NCBI GenBank assembly: GCA_018238155.1
Contig: JABCTZ010000007.1
Location: 62,001-126,000, forward strand
DNA length: 64,000 bases
DNA from: Candidatus Heimdallarchaeota archaeon
GTDB lineage: Archaea; Asgardarchaeota; Heimdallarchaeia; JABLTI01
Reading direction: 5' to 3'
The first letter of the stretch is position 1, and each line of letters opens with the position of its first letter. The notes under the pieces were generated by a model. It was not told the origin of the DNA. It ran no database searches and worked only from the letters and a program-made list of their open reading frames with translations. Made by a program: the position numbers and the translations under genes. Below, piece after piece: positions 36,922 through 45,233 of this stretch.

Positions 36922-37623
36922 GTGGAAAAAACGACCACTGAAGTGACTTATGAGAAAGTAAAAATAATTGTTGCTAATACTGAATTTGAAGTTCCATCTA
37001 ACCTAACGATAATGAAAGCCCTTGAATATCTCGGATGGAGATTGGATCGTGGTGTTGGTTGTCGTGGAGGTTTCTGTGGAGCCTGTAGTACAATATATCG
37101 TTTGAAAGGAGATCATAAACTCTATACAGGTTTATCCTGTGCAACGAAAGTTGAAGATGGTATGATCATCGCTCAAATACCAATTAGTCCCGCGAACAAG
37201 AAGCTCTATGACTTAGAGTCATTAAAAGCAGTTCCAAATACGATGCTTGAATTTTATCCCGAAATTGCTAGATGTATCTCTTGCAATACGTGCTCAAAAG
37301 CTTGCCCAATGGATATAGAAGTAATGGATTATGTGCAAGCAGCATTAAGAGGTGATATTGCTCTGGCAGCAACTTTGAGTTTTGACTGTATTATGTGCGG
37401 ACTTTGTGCTACTAGATGTCCTGCTGAAATCACTCAATTTAATGTTGGTGTTTTAGCAAGAAGACTATATGGTCGTTATATTCAACCAGAGTATAAACAA
37501 ATGGCCAAAAGAGTCAAAGAAGTTGAGAAAGGTAAATATGATGCTGAATTAGAAAAGCTCATGAAAACCGATAAAAAAGGTCTCGTGAAACTCTATGCAG
37601 AGCGTGTGCGAGAAAAAGCCTGA
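36922..37623 (+). CDS. tfrB: Fumarate-reductase/TfrB-like iron-sulfur subunit
   Basis: A 233-residue protein. The N-terminal plant-type ferredoxin domain has CRGGFCGACSTIY (about 49-61) and LSC (about 74) for a [2Fe-2S] cluster. The C-terminal half has two four-Cys motifs, CISCNTCSKACP and CIMCGLCATRCP, so two [4Fe-4S] clusters rather than the 3Fe-4S of SdhB. This fits the FrdB-like half of thiol:fumarate reductase. Start is GTG right after the hdrB stop. It should connect HdrB/HdrC to the flavoprotein encoded next. Confidence 0.87.
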   Translation: MEKTTTEVTYEKVKIIVANTEFEVPSNLTIMKALEYLGWRLDRGVGCRGGFCGACSTIYRLKGDHKLYTGLSCATKVEDGMIIAQIPISPANKKLYDLESLKAVPNTMLEFYPEIARCISCNTCSKACPMDIEVMDYVQAALRGDIALAATLSFDCIMCGLCATRCPAEITQFNVGVLARRLYGRYIQPEYKQMAKRVKEVEKGKYDAELEKLMKTDKKGLVKLYAERVREKA

Positions 37624-37644
37624 GGAACTGAGGTGTAAAAGAAC

Positions 37645-39297
37645 ATGGTAAATGATCCTTATCCAGACTATATGCGAGAATCAATCAAAAACGTTGAAAA
37701 AACTCGTGAAAAACGATTGAAAGTAACTATGGACCATTGTTCACCAGATGAAATTGATGATGTGTTGAATAACTTCCATCCTGATTTCATTAAGGAACAG
37801 AAAGCAAGTCTACGTTTTGGTGTTTCAAAAGGTGAAGTAGTTCCTCTTGAAGTTTCAAAGTTAATTGAAACAAAATCAGTACTAGACCCCAAGAAAGTAG
37901 ATCTCAATAAAATTGATTTTAATGTTGATATGTTAATCATTGGTGGTGGTGGTGCTGGTGCAAATGCTGCACTCTGGGCAATAAAAAATGGTGTGAAAGC
38001 AGAAAACATTCTAATTGCTACAAAATTAAGAATGGGTGATTCAAACACTACCATGGCTCAAGGAGGAATACAAGCAGCAGTAAGAGAAGTTGATAGTCCC
38101 GCAATTCACTATTTAGATGCTATTGGTGGTGGGCATTATGAAAATGATCCCCCATTAACTAGAAGATTAGTACGTGATGCTCCACTATTACTTCAATGGT
38201 ATGAAAAACTTGGTATGATGTTTGATAAATTCGAAGATGGTACCATGGATGCCATACATGGTGGAGGAACTTCTAGAAAGAGAATGCATTTTGCCAAAGA
38301 CTTCACTGGTGCCGAAATCATGAAGACTTTGAGAGACGAAGTTTTTAATCATGAAATTCCAATCATTGAATTCTGTCCTGCAATAGAGCTCATTAAAGAT
38401 GATAAAGGTCAAGTCGCTGGTGCTGTTTTACTTAATCTTGACAGTAAGGAATATATCACCGTAAAAGCTAAAGCAACAGTTGTAACAACTGGAGGTTTTG
38501 GTCGATTACATATTCAAGGCTTCCCAACATCAAACCATTATGGCGCAACTTTTGACGGTTGTGTAATGGGCTATCGTGCTGGTGCTCCACTGAAAATGAT
38601 GAAATCAGTTCAATATCATCCAACAGGTGCTGCTTTTCCAGAACAGATTGTTGGTTTATTGGTAACTGAGAAAGTTCGAGGAAAAGGTGCCCAAGTGCTA
38701 AATAAAAATGGTGAACAATTCTGTTTCCCACTTGAGACACGAGATGTTGAAGCAAGTTTGATCATTAGAGAATGCAGTAAAAGAAATAATGGGCTAGTAA
38801 CTCCCTCAGGACAACCTGGTCTATGGTTAGATTCTCCATTAATTGATCAAATTCATGGAGAAGGCACTATCGCAAAGAATTTCGCCGCTATGGTTAGACA
38901 ATTCGAACGTTTTGGTGTAAACATGATTGAAGATCCTATCTTGATCTATCCTACACTTCATTATCAAAATGGTGGCTTAGCAATTGATGAGAACACTGCA
39001 ACAGCAGTGAAAAACCTCTATGCTGCTGGTGAAGTATGTGGTGGTACACATGGAAGTAATCGTTTAATGGGAAATAGTTTGCTAGAAATTAGTGTATTTG
39101 GAAGAGCTGCAGGTATCGCAGCCGCTAAGAATATACCAAAGGTTTCTCTTGGCAAATTAACTCTTGATCATATTACAAAATACAATGCTCTTTGTGATGA
39201 ACACAAAGTAAAGAATCCGCCCTCGCCAATTCTCTTCCCAGATTATTCTCAAGATAAACATAAAGATAGAGTAATTCCAACTAATTTCTTAGTATAA
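37645..39297 (+). CDS. tfrA: Fumarate-reductase/TfrA-like flavoprotein subunit
   Basis: A 550-residue FAD protein of the succinate dehydrogenase/fumarate reductase/aspartate oxidase family. After an unusual 95-residue N-terminal extension come the FAD loop IIGGGGAGANAAL (about 98-110), NTTMAQGGIQAA, QYHPTG and TEKVRGKG (catalytic Arg), and LHYQNGGL and GSNRLMGNSLLE near the end. The usual His for covalent FAD (SHT) is Asn here, so the flavin is held non-covalently, as in TfrA of methanogens. L-aspartate oxidase is the main alternative; the operon and TfrB partner argue for fumarate reduction or succinate oxidation. A terminator hairpin follows at 39308. Confidence 0.85.
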   Translation: MVNDPYPDYMRESIKNVEKTREKRLKVTMDHCSPDEIDDVLNNFHPDFIKEQKASLRFGVSKGEVVPLEVSKLIETKSVLDPKKVDLNKIDFNVDMLIIGGGGAGANAALWAIKNGVKAENILIATKLRMGDSNTTMAQGGIQAAVREVDSPAIHYLDAIGGGHYENDPPLTRRLVRDAPLLLQWYEKLGMMFDKFEDGTMDAIHGGGTSRKRMHFAKDFTGAEIMKTLRDEVFNHEIPIIEFCPAIELIKDDKGQVAGAVLLNLDSKEYITVKAKATVVTTGGFGRLHIQGFPTSNHYGATFDGCVMGYRAGAPLKMMKSVQYHPTGAAFPEQIVGLLVTEKVRGKGAQVLNKNGEQFCFPLETRDVEASLIIRECSKRNNGLVTPSGQPGLWLDSPLIDQIHGEGTIAKNFAAMVRQFERFGVNMIEDPILIYPTLHYQNGGLAIDENTATAVKNLYAAGEVCGGTHGSNRLMGNSLLEISVFGRAAGIAAAKNIPKVSLGKLTLDHITKYNALCDEHKVKNPPSPILFPDYSQDKHKDRVIPTNFLV

Positions 39298-39307
39298 AAA
39301 TAGTATT

Positions 39308-39352
39308 AAGAGAATTTTTCTCTTCATACTTTTTCTTTCCTTTTTTTCCTTT
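39308..39352 (+). terminator. Terminator of the kor-hdr-mvh-tfr operon
   Basis: AAGAGAA (39308-39314) pairs with TTCTCTT (39318-39324) around a TTT loop and is followed by several T-rich runs to about 39352. It begins 10 bases after the tfrA stop and marks the end of the thirteen-gene transcription unit. Confidence 0.6.
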
Positions 39353-39458
39353 CATTGATTAAAATTAATTAAATAATAAGCTTACACATAATAATTGAAA
39401 TTATCATGGTTTATAATATTGATTTCCTTATATTAAATAAGGAACTCGTTTTATTGAG

Positions 39459-39647
39459 GTGAATGAAATCAGAAAAAAGAAAAAAACTAGGAAAGTAACA
39501 ATATCAAGGCACAATCCAAGGGTGAATAGAGTTTCAATGGATATTCATATGAGACAAGGGGACAATCCAATTATTGGAACTATATCTGAACCAATTATTA
39601 TGGAAGTACCAATCAAAGAAAAGAAAAAGGATAAGAAAAAGAAATAA
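39459..39647 (+). CDS. Short Lys-rich hypothetical protein
   Basis: A 62-residue, strongly basic protein with a KKKKTRK start and a KEKKKDKKKK end around a central RVSMDIHMRQGDNPIIGT. It would start with GTG. Its length and composition could arise by chance in AT-rich DNA, but the central segment reads like a real protein and the frame lies in a free gap. I do not recognise it. Confidence 0.35.
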   Translation: MNEIRKKKKTRKVTISRHNPRVNRVSMDIHMRQGDNPIIGTISEPIIMEVPIKEKKKDKKKK

Positions 39648-39754
39648 CCAGAAAAGTTATTTTTTATTTCCTTTCTAATATAAAATCTTTTTATTTAGTA
39701 TTAGGTATCAGATATTTGCTTTTGTTTAGCACAGTTGTTTTTGGACGTCCCGAA

Positions 39755-40975
39755 ATGAGATTTGATACTATTATTATAGGTGCTGGAATTATTGGTACTA
39801 GCACTGCTTATTACTTACAGAAATATTCTCCAAAACAAAAAATACTTCTCATTGACAAGAACTCAAAAATTGCTGGTGGGAATACTTCAAGAAGTGCAGC
39901 ACTTTACCGGAACCTATTTTCATCTAGGACAAGCCAAGTACTTTCAGCCAGTTCAATAGGCTTTTATGAAACAATTGCCGATAAAATCGGTCTTAAAAAT
40001 CTTGGTTATCTTTGGATGTTCTCACAAGACGATTGGAAAAAATCTCAGAAAGGATTACAAAATCTAAATGATCAATCAGAAACCTTCGAAATACTTTCAC
40101 CGAAGGAATTTCCTAAGAATCTTCAACTGAATTTTAATTCCTCAGATGATTTCCCTGCTATTCATCAAGCACTTTATGGGCATCGATGTGGTTCTTTATC
40201 AGCAATAAATCTTGCCAAATATTATGCAAAGCAATTTGAAGATTTAGGTGGAAAAATAGCTTTGGAAAAAAACATCCAGAAATTATCTCTATCTGAAGAA
40301 GAGCGACACTTCCCTCCATGGTCTGGAATAAAACTCCTTTCAATAATGGATCAAAACAGGGATGAGTATCTAGCTGATGATTTCCTTTTCACTACTGGTG
40401 CATGGACGAATGACCTTTTAGCACCAATTGGTATTGCTTCCCAAATATATCCTAAGAAACGTCAACTTTATACTCTTAAATTAGATTCTACACAAATTGT
40501 TTCAAATCCAAAAGAAAGCACACCAATCCTTATACTTCCAACAGGAGGAGTGTATGTTAAACCTATTTTACAAAATGGAATCATTATGGTCGGTTGTGCA
40601 AATGAATTAGGAAATCCATATCAAATGAATATATATCCACCTGCCGCAGAACAAGAATACTTTGAATTCGCTATTAAACCTATTTTGCAATATTACTTTC
40701 CTAAATTAAAAGAATTCAAATTATTCTCAAAATGGGCTGGATATTACGCTTATTACTGGCCCGATAAAAATCCAGTTATTGAAAAAGTGTCCAATATTCA
40801 ATGGATTAGTGGCACATCTGGATCTGGAATAATGAAAGCGGATGCGATAGGAAGGATTTCTGCTGCAAAAGTATTAGGTCTTGAAAAAACGGAACTATTT
40901 GATGGGACAAAATTCAAAATAGACAATTTATCGCTAAAGAAAAGAGCAGTTGATGCGGAAGAACTAATAATTTAA
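39755..40975 (+). CDS. FAD-dependent DAO-family oxidoreductase
   Basis: About 406 residues. The N-terminal dinucleotide-binding motif IIIGAGIIGTSTAYYL (about 6-21) and IAGGNTSRS are followed by a middle substrate domain. Near the C-terminus WISGTSGSGIMKADAIGRISA closes the FAD site. This is the D-amino-acid/glycine/sarcosine oxidase-dehydrogenase superfamily, which oxidises amines or alpha-hydroxy acids. The substrate is not visible. The ATG at 39755 is preferred to a TTG at 39716. The gene stands between a Lys-rich ORF and a small membrane protein. Confidence 0.87.
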   Translation: MRFDTIIIGAGIIGTSTAYYLQKYSPKQKILLIDKNSKIAGGNTSRSAALYRNLFSSRTSQVLSASSIGFYETIADKIGLKNLGYLWMFSQDDWKKSQKGLQNLNDQSETFEILSPKEFPKNLQLNFNSSDDFPAIHQALYGHRCGSLSAINLAKYYAKQFEDLGGKIALEKNIQKLSLSEEERHFPPWSGIKLLSIMDQNRDEYLADDFLFTTGAWTNDLLAPIGIASQIYPKKRQLYTLKLDSTQIVSNPKESTPILILPTGGVYVKPILQNGIIMVGCANELGNPYQMNIYPPAAEQEYFEFAIKPILQYYFPKLKEFKLFSKWAGYYAYYWPDKNPVIEKVSNIQWISGTSGSGIMKADAIGRISAAKVLGLEKTELFDGTKFKIDNLSLKKRAVDAEELII

Positions 40976-41079
40976 ACTTCAATCCTTTCTCGAAAGATTA
41001 TTTAAAATGGTTCTTCATATCATTTCTATATATAATTAATTATTAAAAATATTTTATAACAATCTGCGAGTGTGAAAAA

Positions 41080-41520
41080 ATGAATAAAGCAATTTATTAC
41101 AAATATTTGTTTATTATTGCAGGATTTTGGAATATTGGCACAGCTCTTATTTTTGGAATTTTTGCCCCTTTACTTTCTAGTTTCTTACCATTCTTTGGTT
41201 TATCAACATTTAATAATGAAATCTATTTTTGGATGTATGGTTTCTTAATTTTAGCCGCTATATCTGGTTTCAAATATTTTCTTGTTGGATTAGATATAAC
41301 AAAAAACCATCTGGTAGTGTCCTCAGGTTTAATTGCAAAATTTGGTATTTTTATACTTACATTGGTTTTCTTTATTTTAGGTACAATTACTTGGCCACTT
41401 TTTGTAATGGGCATAATCAATTTGATTTTTACCGGTCTTTTCATTGAATTTTATGTCAATTATAAAAAACTACTAGCTAGTGATATCGGTGGAGCATATA
41501 GCTACAGGAAAAATATTTAG
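41080..41520 (+). CDS. Small four-helix membrane protein, unknown
   Basis: A 146-residue protein with four predicted transmembrane helices (about 8-32, 43-68, 78-103, 107-131) and short basic loops. No motif is recognised. ATG start. It has no obvious operon partner; the AAA+ ATPase gene follows 147 bases later. Confidence 0.65.
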   Translation: MNKAIYYKYLFIIAGFWNIGTALIFGIFAPLLSSFLPFFGLSTFNNEIYFWMYGFLILAAISGFKYFLVGLDITKNHLVVSSGLIAKFGIFILTLVFFILGTITWPLFVMGIINLIFTGLFIEFYVNYKKLLASDIGGAYSYRKNI

Positions 41521-41666
41521 CTATTTTTCCTAATTTACTATTTTTCATAAATATTACAAATAACAACATTCTTTTACTTGATAGAACATTGTTCCCTCAT
41601 ACTGAGTAAAAAAAATTCTTTGAAAATCCTGTTGTATATCCAAATAAATAGCTGTAGGTGAATTGC

Positions 41667-42932
41667 TTGTCTATTTATGATGACATGCTGAGTGAAGAAA
41701 AATACTTGAAAAAATATAAACTCCATAGAAACCCTTTCGATAAAATATCTGCTGAATCAATGACTGCTGCAGAAATTGTTAAAATGCATGTTGTTACTGC
41801 TGCAGATAAGAAGATAGCTTCTAATTTATCTACTATTCTTAATGGTGGTTCTGCAACAGTTGCTCTTATTGGTGAATATGGATCTGGAAAATCTATTCGA
41901 GCAAGTTCTATCATTGAAACATTGAAGCGAAAAAAAGCATTAGTCTTTTATACAAAATTACCCGGAGGAACACCTGGTATTGTAACATATGCGCTTTTTG
42001 AAAGCGTTTGCATTCCACTAATGGACAACGAAGATGTTCCAGAAGAATTACGAAATTATGCTGAAAAACTTTGGGAACATTATCGTGGCATTGCTTCTCT
42101 TCCAGATGCGAAATTCAAACCTTTTCAAGCAGGAAAAGATTTAGCTAAACTCTTCAAAAAAATCAGTGCAAATAATTTACTTTCAGGATTGATAATAGAT
42201 GAATTCGAGGAAATAATTGAGGCTAGTATACAACGTGAGATTAGGAAAACATTCGAAATTTTGCGTGAATATTTGAGTCATGCAGTTGGTATTCCTGGAC
42301 ATATCACCGTTATTTGTTCTACACCAAATGCTTGGGCTTCTTTGAAGGAGATTCATCCTGCTGTAGCTACTCGAGTCCATGTTGAAATTGAGTTTAAACC
42401 CGTTTCAGATAAAATTGCAATTAAAATCATACAAAAAAGATTAGCTGCATTTCGTCCCGAAGACCCTAATAATTTATCACCATTTGATGAATCCATTATT
42501 TCAAAAGTAAACAAGGAGTATGCTACAGGAAATCCACGAATGTTGTTACTAGTCTTAAGATCTATATTAGATGTTACTGCTCAAAATAATCTTAAGAAAG
42601 TAGATCTTCCATCTGTTGAAGGTGGTGTAGAATTCGCTCGAGAGAAATTGAAAGATGCTCAAAGCGAACGAATCAAACAAATTCTAACACCTAAGATGAG
42701 AGATATTTTAGAATGTATAATCAGTGAAAAAGGAGGAGGTCCTGTTGTTGGAACTTCTCTTTCAGATGAACTTGGGATGGACCAAGGAAACCTCTCACGG
42801 TATCTAAACCAAATGGCTGCACTCAATTTTCTGAATAAACATCGAGATGGCAGAATTGTGTCCTTCGAGATAAAACCCGAGCTCAAATTAATCTTTGCGG
42901 AAGAATTAGGATTAATCGAAGATGAAAAATAA
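41667..42932 (+). CDS. AAA+ ATPase with C-terminal winged helix (Cdc6/ExeA-like)
   Basis: A 421-residue ATPase. An N-terminal YKLHRNPFDK segment, resembling the start of ExeA- and Orc1/Cdc6-type ATPases, precedes Walker A GEYGSGKS (about 70-77) and Walker B LIIDEFEE (about 176-183). Sensor-like ICSTPNAWASL follows and ATGNPRMLLLVLR marks the lid. The last 75 residues are a winged helix (LSDELGMDQGNLSRYLNQM) that should bind DNA. It may be a regulator, a replication-initiator relative, or a mobile-element ATPase; initiator-specific motifs are not clear. TTG at 41667 after GGTG is favoured over the GTG at 41658. Confidence 0.82.
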   Translation: MSIYDDMLSEEKYLKKYKLHRNPFDKISAESMTAAEIVKMHVVTAADKKIASNLSTILNGGSATVALIGEYGSGKSIRASSIIETLKRKKALVFYTKLPGGTPGIVTYALFESVCIPLMDNEDVPEELRNYAEKLWEHYRGIASLPDAKFKPFQAGKDLAKLFKKISANNLLSGLIIDEFEEIIEASIQREIRKTFEILREYLSHAVGIPGHITVICSTPNAWASLKEIHPAVATRVHVEIEFKPVSDKIAIKIIQKRLAAFRPEDPNNLSPFDESIISKVNKEYATGNPRMLLLVLRSILDVTAQNNLKKVDLPSVEGGVEFAREKLKDAQSERIKQILTPKMRDILECIISEKGGGPVVGTSLSDELGMDQGNLSRYLNQMAALNFLNKHRDGRIVSFEIKPELKLIFAEELGLIEDEK

Positions 42933-43227
42933 AAATGATATGGGATGTGAGTTATCTTATTCATTTATTTCTTTTGGAACTTCGATTTCCTCTTTCCCTT
43001 AACTTGTATTTACATTAATTATTTCAAGTATAATAGGTACAGATATTTCTTTTACTTGATATTTATCTCATTTTTTCTTTCATTGAATTGGATCGTAGTA
43101 AGAATTACCAATTTTTCCCTGTTCTATTACTAGTTTACCTTTACAAATTAATTTTCAGCTTTGCAGTAGCTTTTAAGAGTTAACTAAGTGTAAGTAATAT
43201 TAAATCAATTGTGAAGGGAAACAATAT

Positions 43228-44199
43228 ATGGCTAATATTAGACAAATTTTTCGAGTTCCAGTTAGTATCTTTATTGTTTTATTAATTTGTAATTTCATGC
43301 CTATTGTTTTTTCAACTGCCACACGAAACGTTACCTTCGATCAAAATATAGATTCAATAAATCCTCAAGATCCTTGTTTAACTCCACAAGATAATGCTTA
43401 CAATGCAGACTTACATTGGGTAAAAACAAACGTCACAATAGATAGTAAAGGATTAGGTACAGTATCAATGCTTCTTAATTGTACACCCACTGAAGATCAT
43501 TTTGGTATTTTTATAAGGACTATCGAAGAAGCAAATGAAATCAATTATGGGAAAACATATGCATTTACAGAAGGGGAAATATTGGGGCTCAACATTTCAG
43601 CTACCGGTAAATATGATGTTTCATACTATCTTTATTTACAAAATAGCTCAAAAGTTCAGGCAGGAAAACCTATTCTCTACTACATCTCTTATAATGCAGA
43701 TTTCTTTAAGGAAAGTCAAATTTTCCATTATGGAGTAGAAACAAATCTGGTTGGGATAAATCTTATTCGTCCAGATTGGGATGATAGTTTAGAGTTTGAA
43801 TCTTTGAGAATTCAACTGCCTGTTGCCGTTTCAAATTCAAGTATCTCATCAACTTTTTTGGATGAAATTGATTTCAGTGCTAATCAACTAATGATTGATA
43901 ATTATAATCTTTCATATGTAGGGCAACTAGATAATGATGGTCAATACTGGTTGACGTTTATTTCTTCAAAAGAAAACCTTCTATCAAGAGGGGCCTTTGA
44001 AGCTACTTTCTATCTTTCAATAGAGTATTTCTCTCTTCCAAAAGTATTGAATTGGTTCGTAATTACTTTTTCATTGCTATTCTCATTGATATCTATAGCA
44101 TTATTTGTTGTTGTTATTTCGGTGAAAAATAAATCCCAAGAGGAAAATTCTGAATTCCATGCAGAACTTTATGCTGTCTTGAAACAAGAAGATGAATGA
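43228..44199 (+). CDS. Secreted single-pass membrane protein, unknown
   Basis: A 323-residue protein with a signal-like N-terminus (about 10-32), an extracellular region of about 245 residues rich in Asn/Ser/Thr and aromatic strands with several N-x-S/T sites, and a C-terminal transmembrane helix (about 275-299). A short acidic cytoplasmic tail follows. The 295-base gap before it has no gene. ATG start after AAGGG. No domain recognised; a cell-surface role is inferred only from topology. Confidence 0.7.
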   Translation: MANIRQIFRVPVSIFIVLLICNFMPIVFSTATRNVTFDQNIDSINPQDPCLTPQDNAYNADLHWVKTNVTIDSKGLGTVSMLLNCTPTEDHFGIFIRTIEEANEINYGKTYAFTEGEILGLNISATGKYDVSYYLYLQNSSKVQAGKPILYYISYNADFFKESQIFHYGVETNLVGINLIRPDWDDSLEFESLRIQLPVAVSNSSISSTFLDEIDFSANQLMIDNYNLSYVGQLDNDGQYWLTFISSKENLLSRGAFEATFYLSIEYFSLPKVLNWFVITFSLLFSLISIALFVVVISVKNKSQEENSEFHAELYAVLKQEDE

Positions 44200-44282
44200 A
44201 TGATTTTTAAATTAGTATTGTTTTCTTTTTCTCAATACTAATCGTTCCTATTACTAACTATCTCAATGAGTTGATATTATCT

Positions 44283-45104
44283 ATGAATAAAAATAGTAAA
44301 ACGATACTTGTTACAGGTGCAGCTAGCGGCATTGGATTAGCGATTACTAATTTTTTGGTTGAAAAAGGGGACCACGTTATTGCTACGGATTTCAATGAAA
44401 AAGCTCTTGATCTATTATCTAACATCGATTCTATTAGCACTTTTTATTTAGATGTAACAAATCCCCAAAGTATCAATGATGCGTTTGAAAAGATATGTGA
44501 AAAATTCACCACCATTGATGGACTTGTTAATAATGCGGGAATTTTTGTAGGTGGTCCTTTAGTAGAGATTCGTACTGAAGACTTAGAGCGAATCTTTGCA
44601 GTTAACGTTATAGGTGTTTTCAATATAACCAAAGCATTCTTTCCACTATTATATCCCGTTAAAGGGAGAATCGTAAATATTGGTTCAGAATCCGGCAGGT
44701 TTTCATATCCATTGAATGGACCCTATTCAATGTCAAAATATGCATTAGAAGCATTTTCTGATTCTCTCAGAAGGGAACTTATGTTTCTTGATATTTCAGT
44801 AGTTCATTTACAAATAGGTGCAGTAAAAACACCACTCCTTCACCAGACATATACTTGCTTTGCAGAAGATAATGATGTTGAAAATTCGCTTTTTAAGAAG
44901 CAATTAGAACAAGTAATAAAAGTTTGTGAAAAAGAAATTGATAAGGGTGCAGAACCAGAAACCATTGCTAAAGTAGTGTACAAAGCTCTTCATAAAAGAA
45001 AACCAAAATCTCGATATAAAGTTAAGAATGATAAATTGCGTAGATTTTTGGAGTTCCTTCCGACATCTGTGGTAGATACAGCAATGAAAAAAGCACTCAA
45101 ATGA
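44283..45104 (+). CDS. Short-chain dehydrogenase/reductase
   Basis: A 273-residue SDR with the NAD(P)-binding TGAASGIGLAI motif (about 11-21), NNAG (about 86-89), and the catalytic Ser in NIGSESGR and Tyr-Lys in YSMSKYALEAF. It is the classical SDR fold, reducing a carbonyl or oxidising an alcohol; the Asp after the second strand (ATDF) suggests NAD(H). The substrate is unknown. The ATG at 44283 is preferred over a TTG at 44271. Confidence 0.9.
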   Translation: MNKNSKTILVTGAASGIGLAITNFLVEKGDHVIATDFNEKALDLLSNIDSISTFYLDVTNPQSINDAFEKICEKFTTIDGLVNNAGIFVGGPLVEIRTEDLERIFAVNVIGVFNITKAFFPLLYPVKGRIVNIGSESGRFSYPLNGPYSMSKYALEAFSDSLRRELMFLDISVVHLQIGAVKTPLLHQTYTCFAEDNDVENSLFKKQLEQVIKVCEKEIDKGAEPETIAKVVYKALHKRKPKSRYKVKNDKLRRFLEFLPTSVVDTAMKKALK

Positions 45105-45233
45105 TTTCTATCCACAAAAAGGGTTCGCTTTTTTTCTACAATGTTTACAAAAAACTTTAATTACTTCTCCCGTCGAAAGATTTCATAAGTACAGAACAAT
45201 TGTACAAGCAAAGATTATATCAGGTGATTAATT

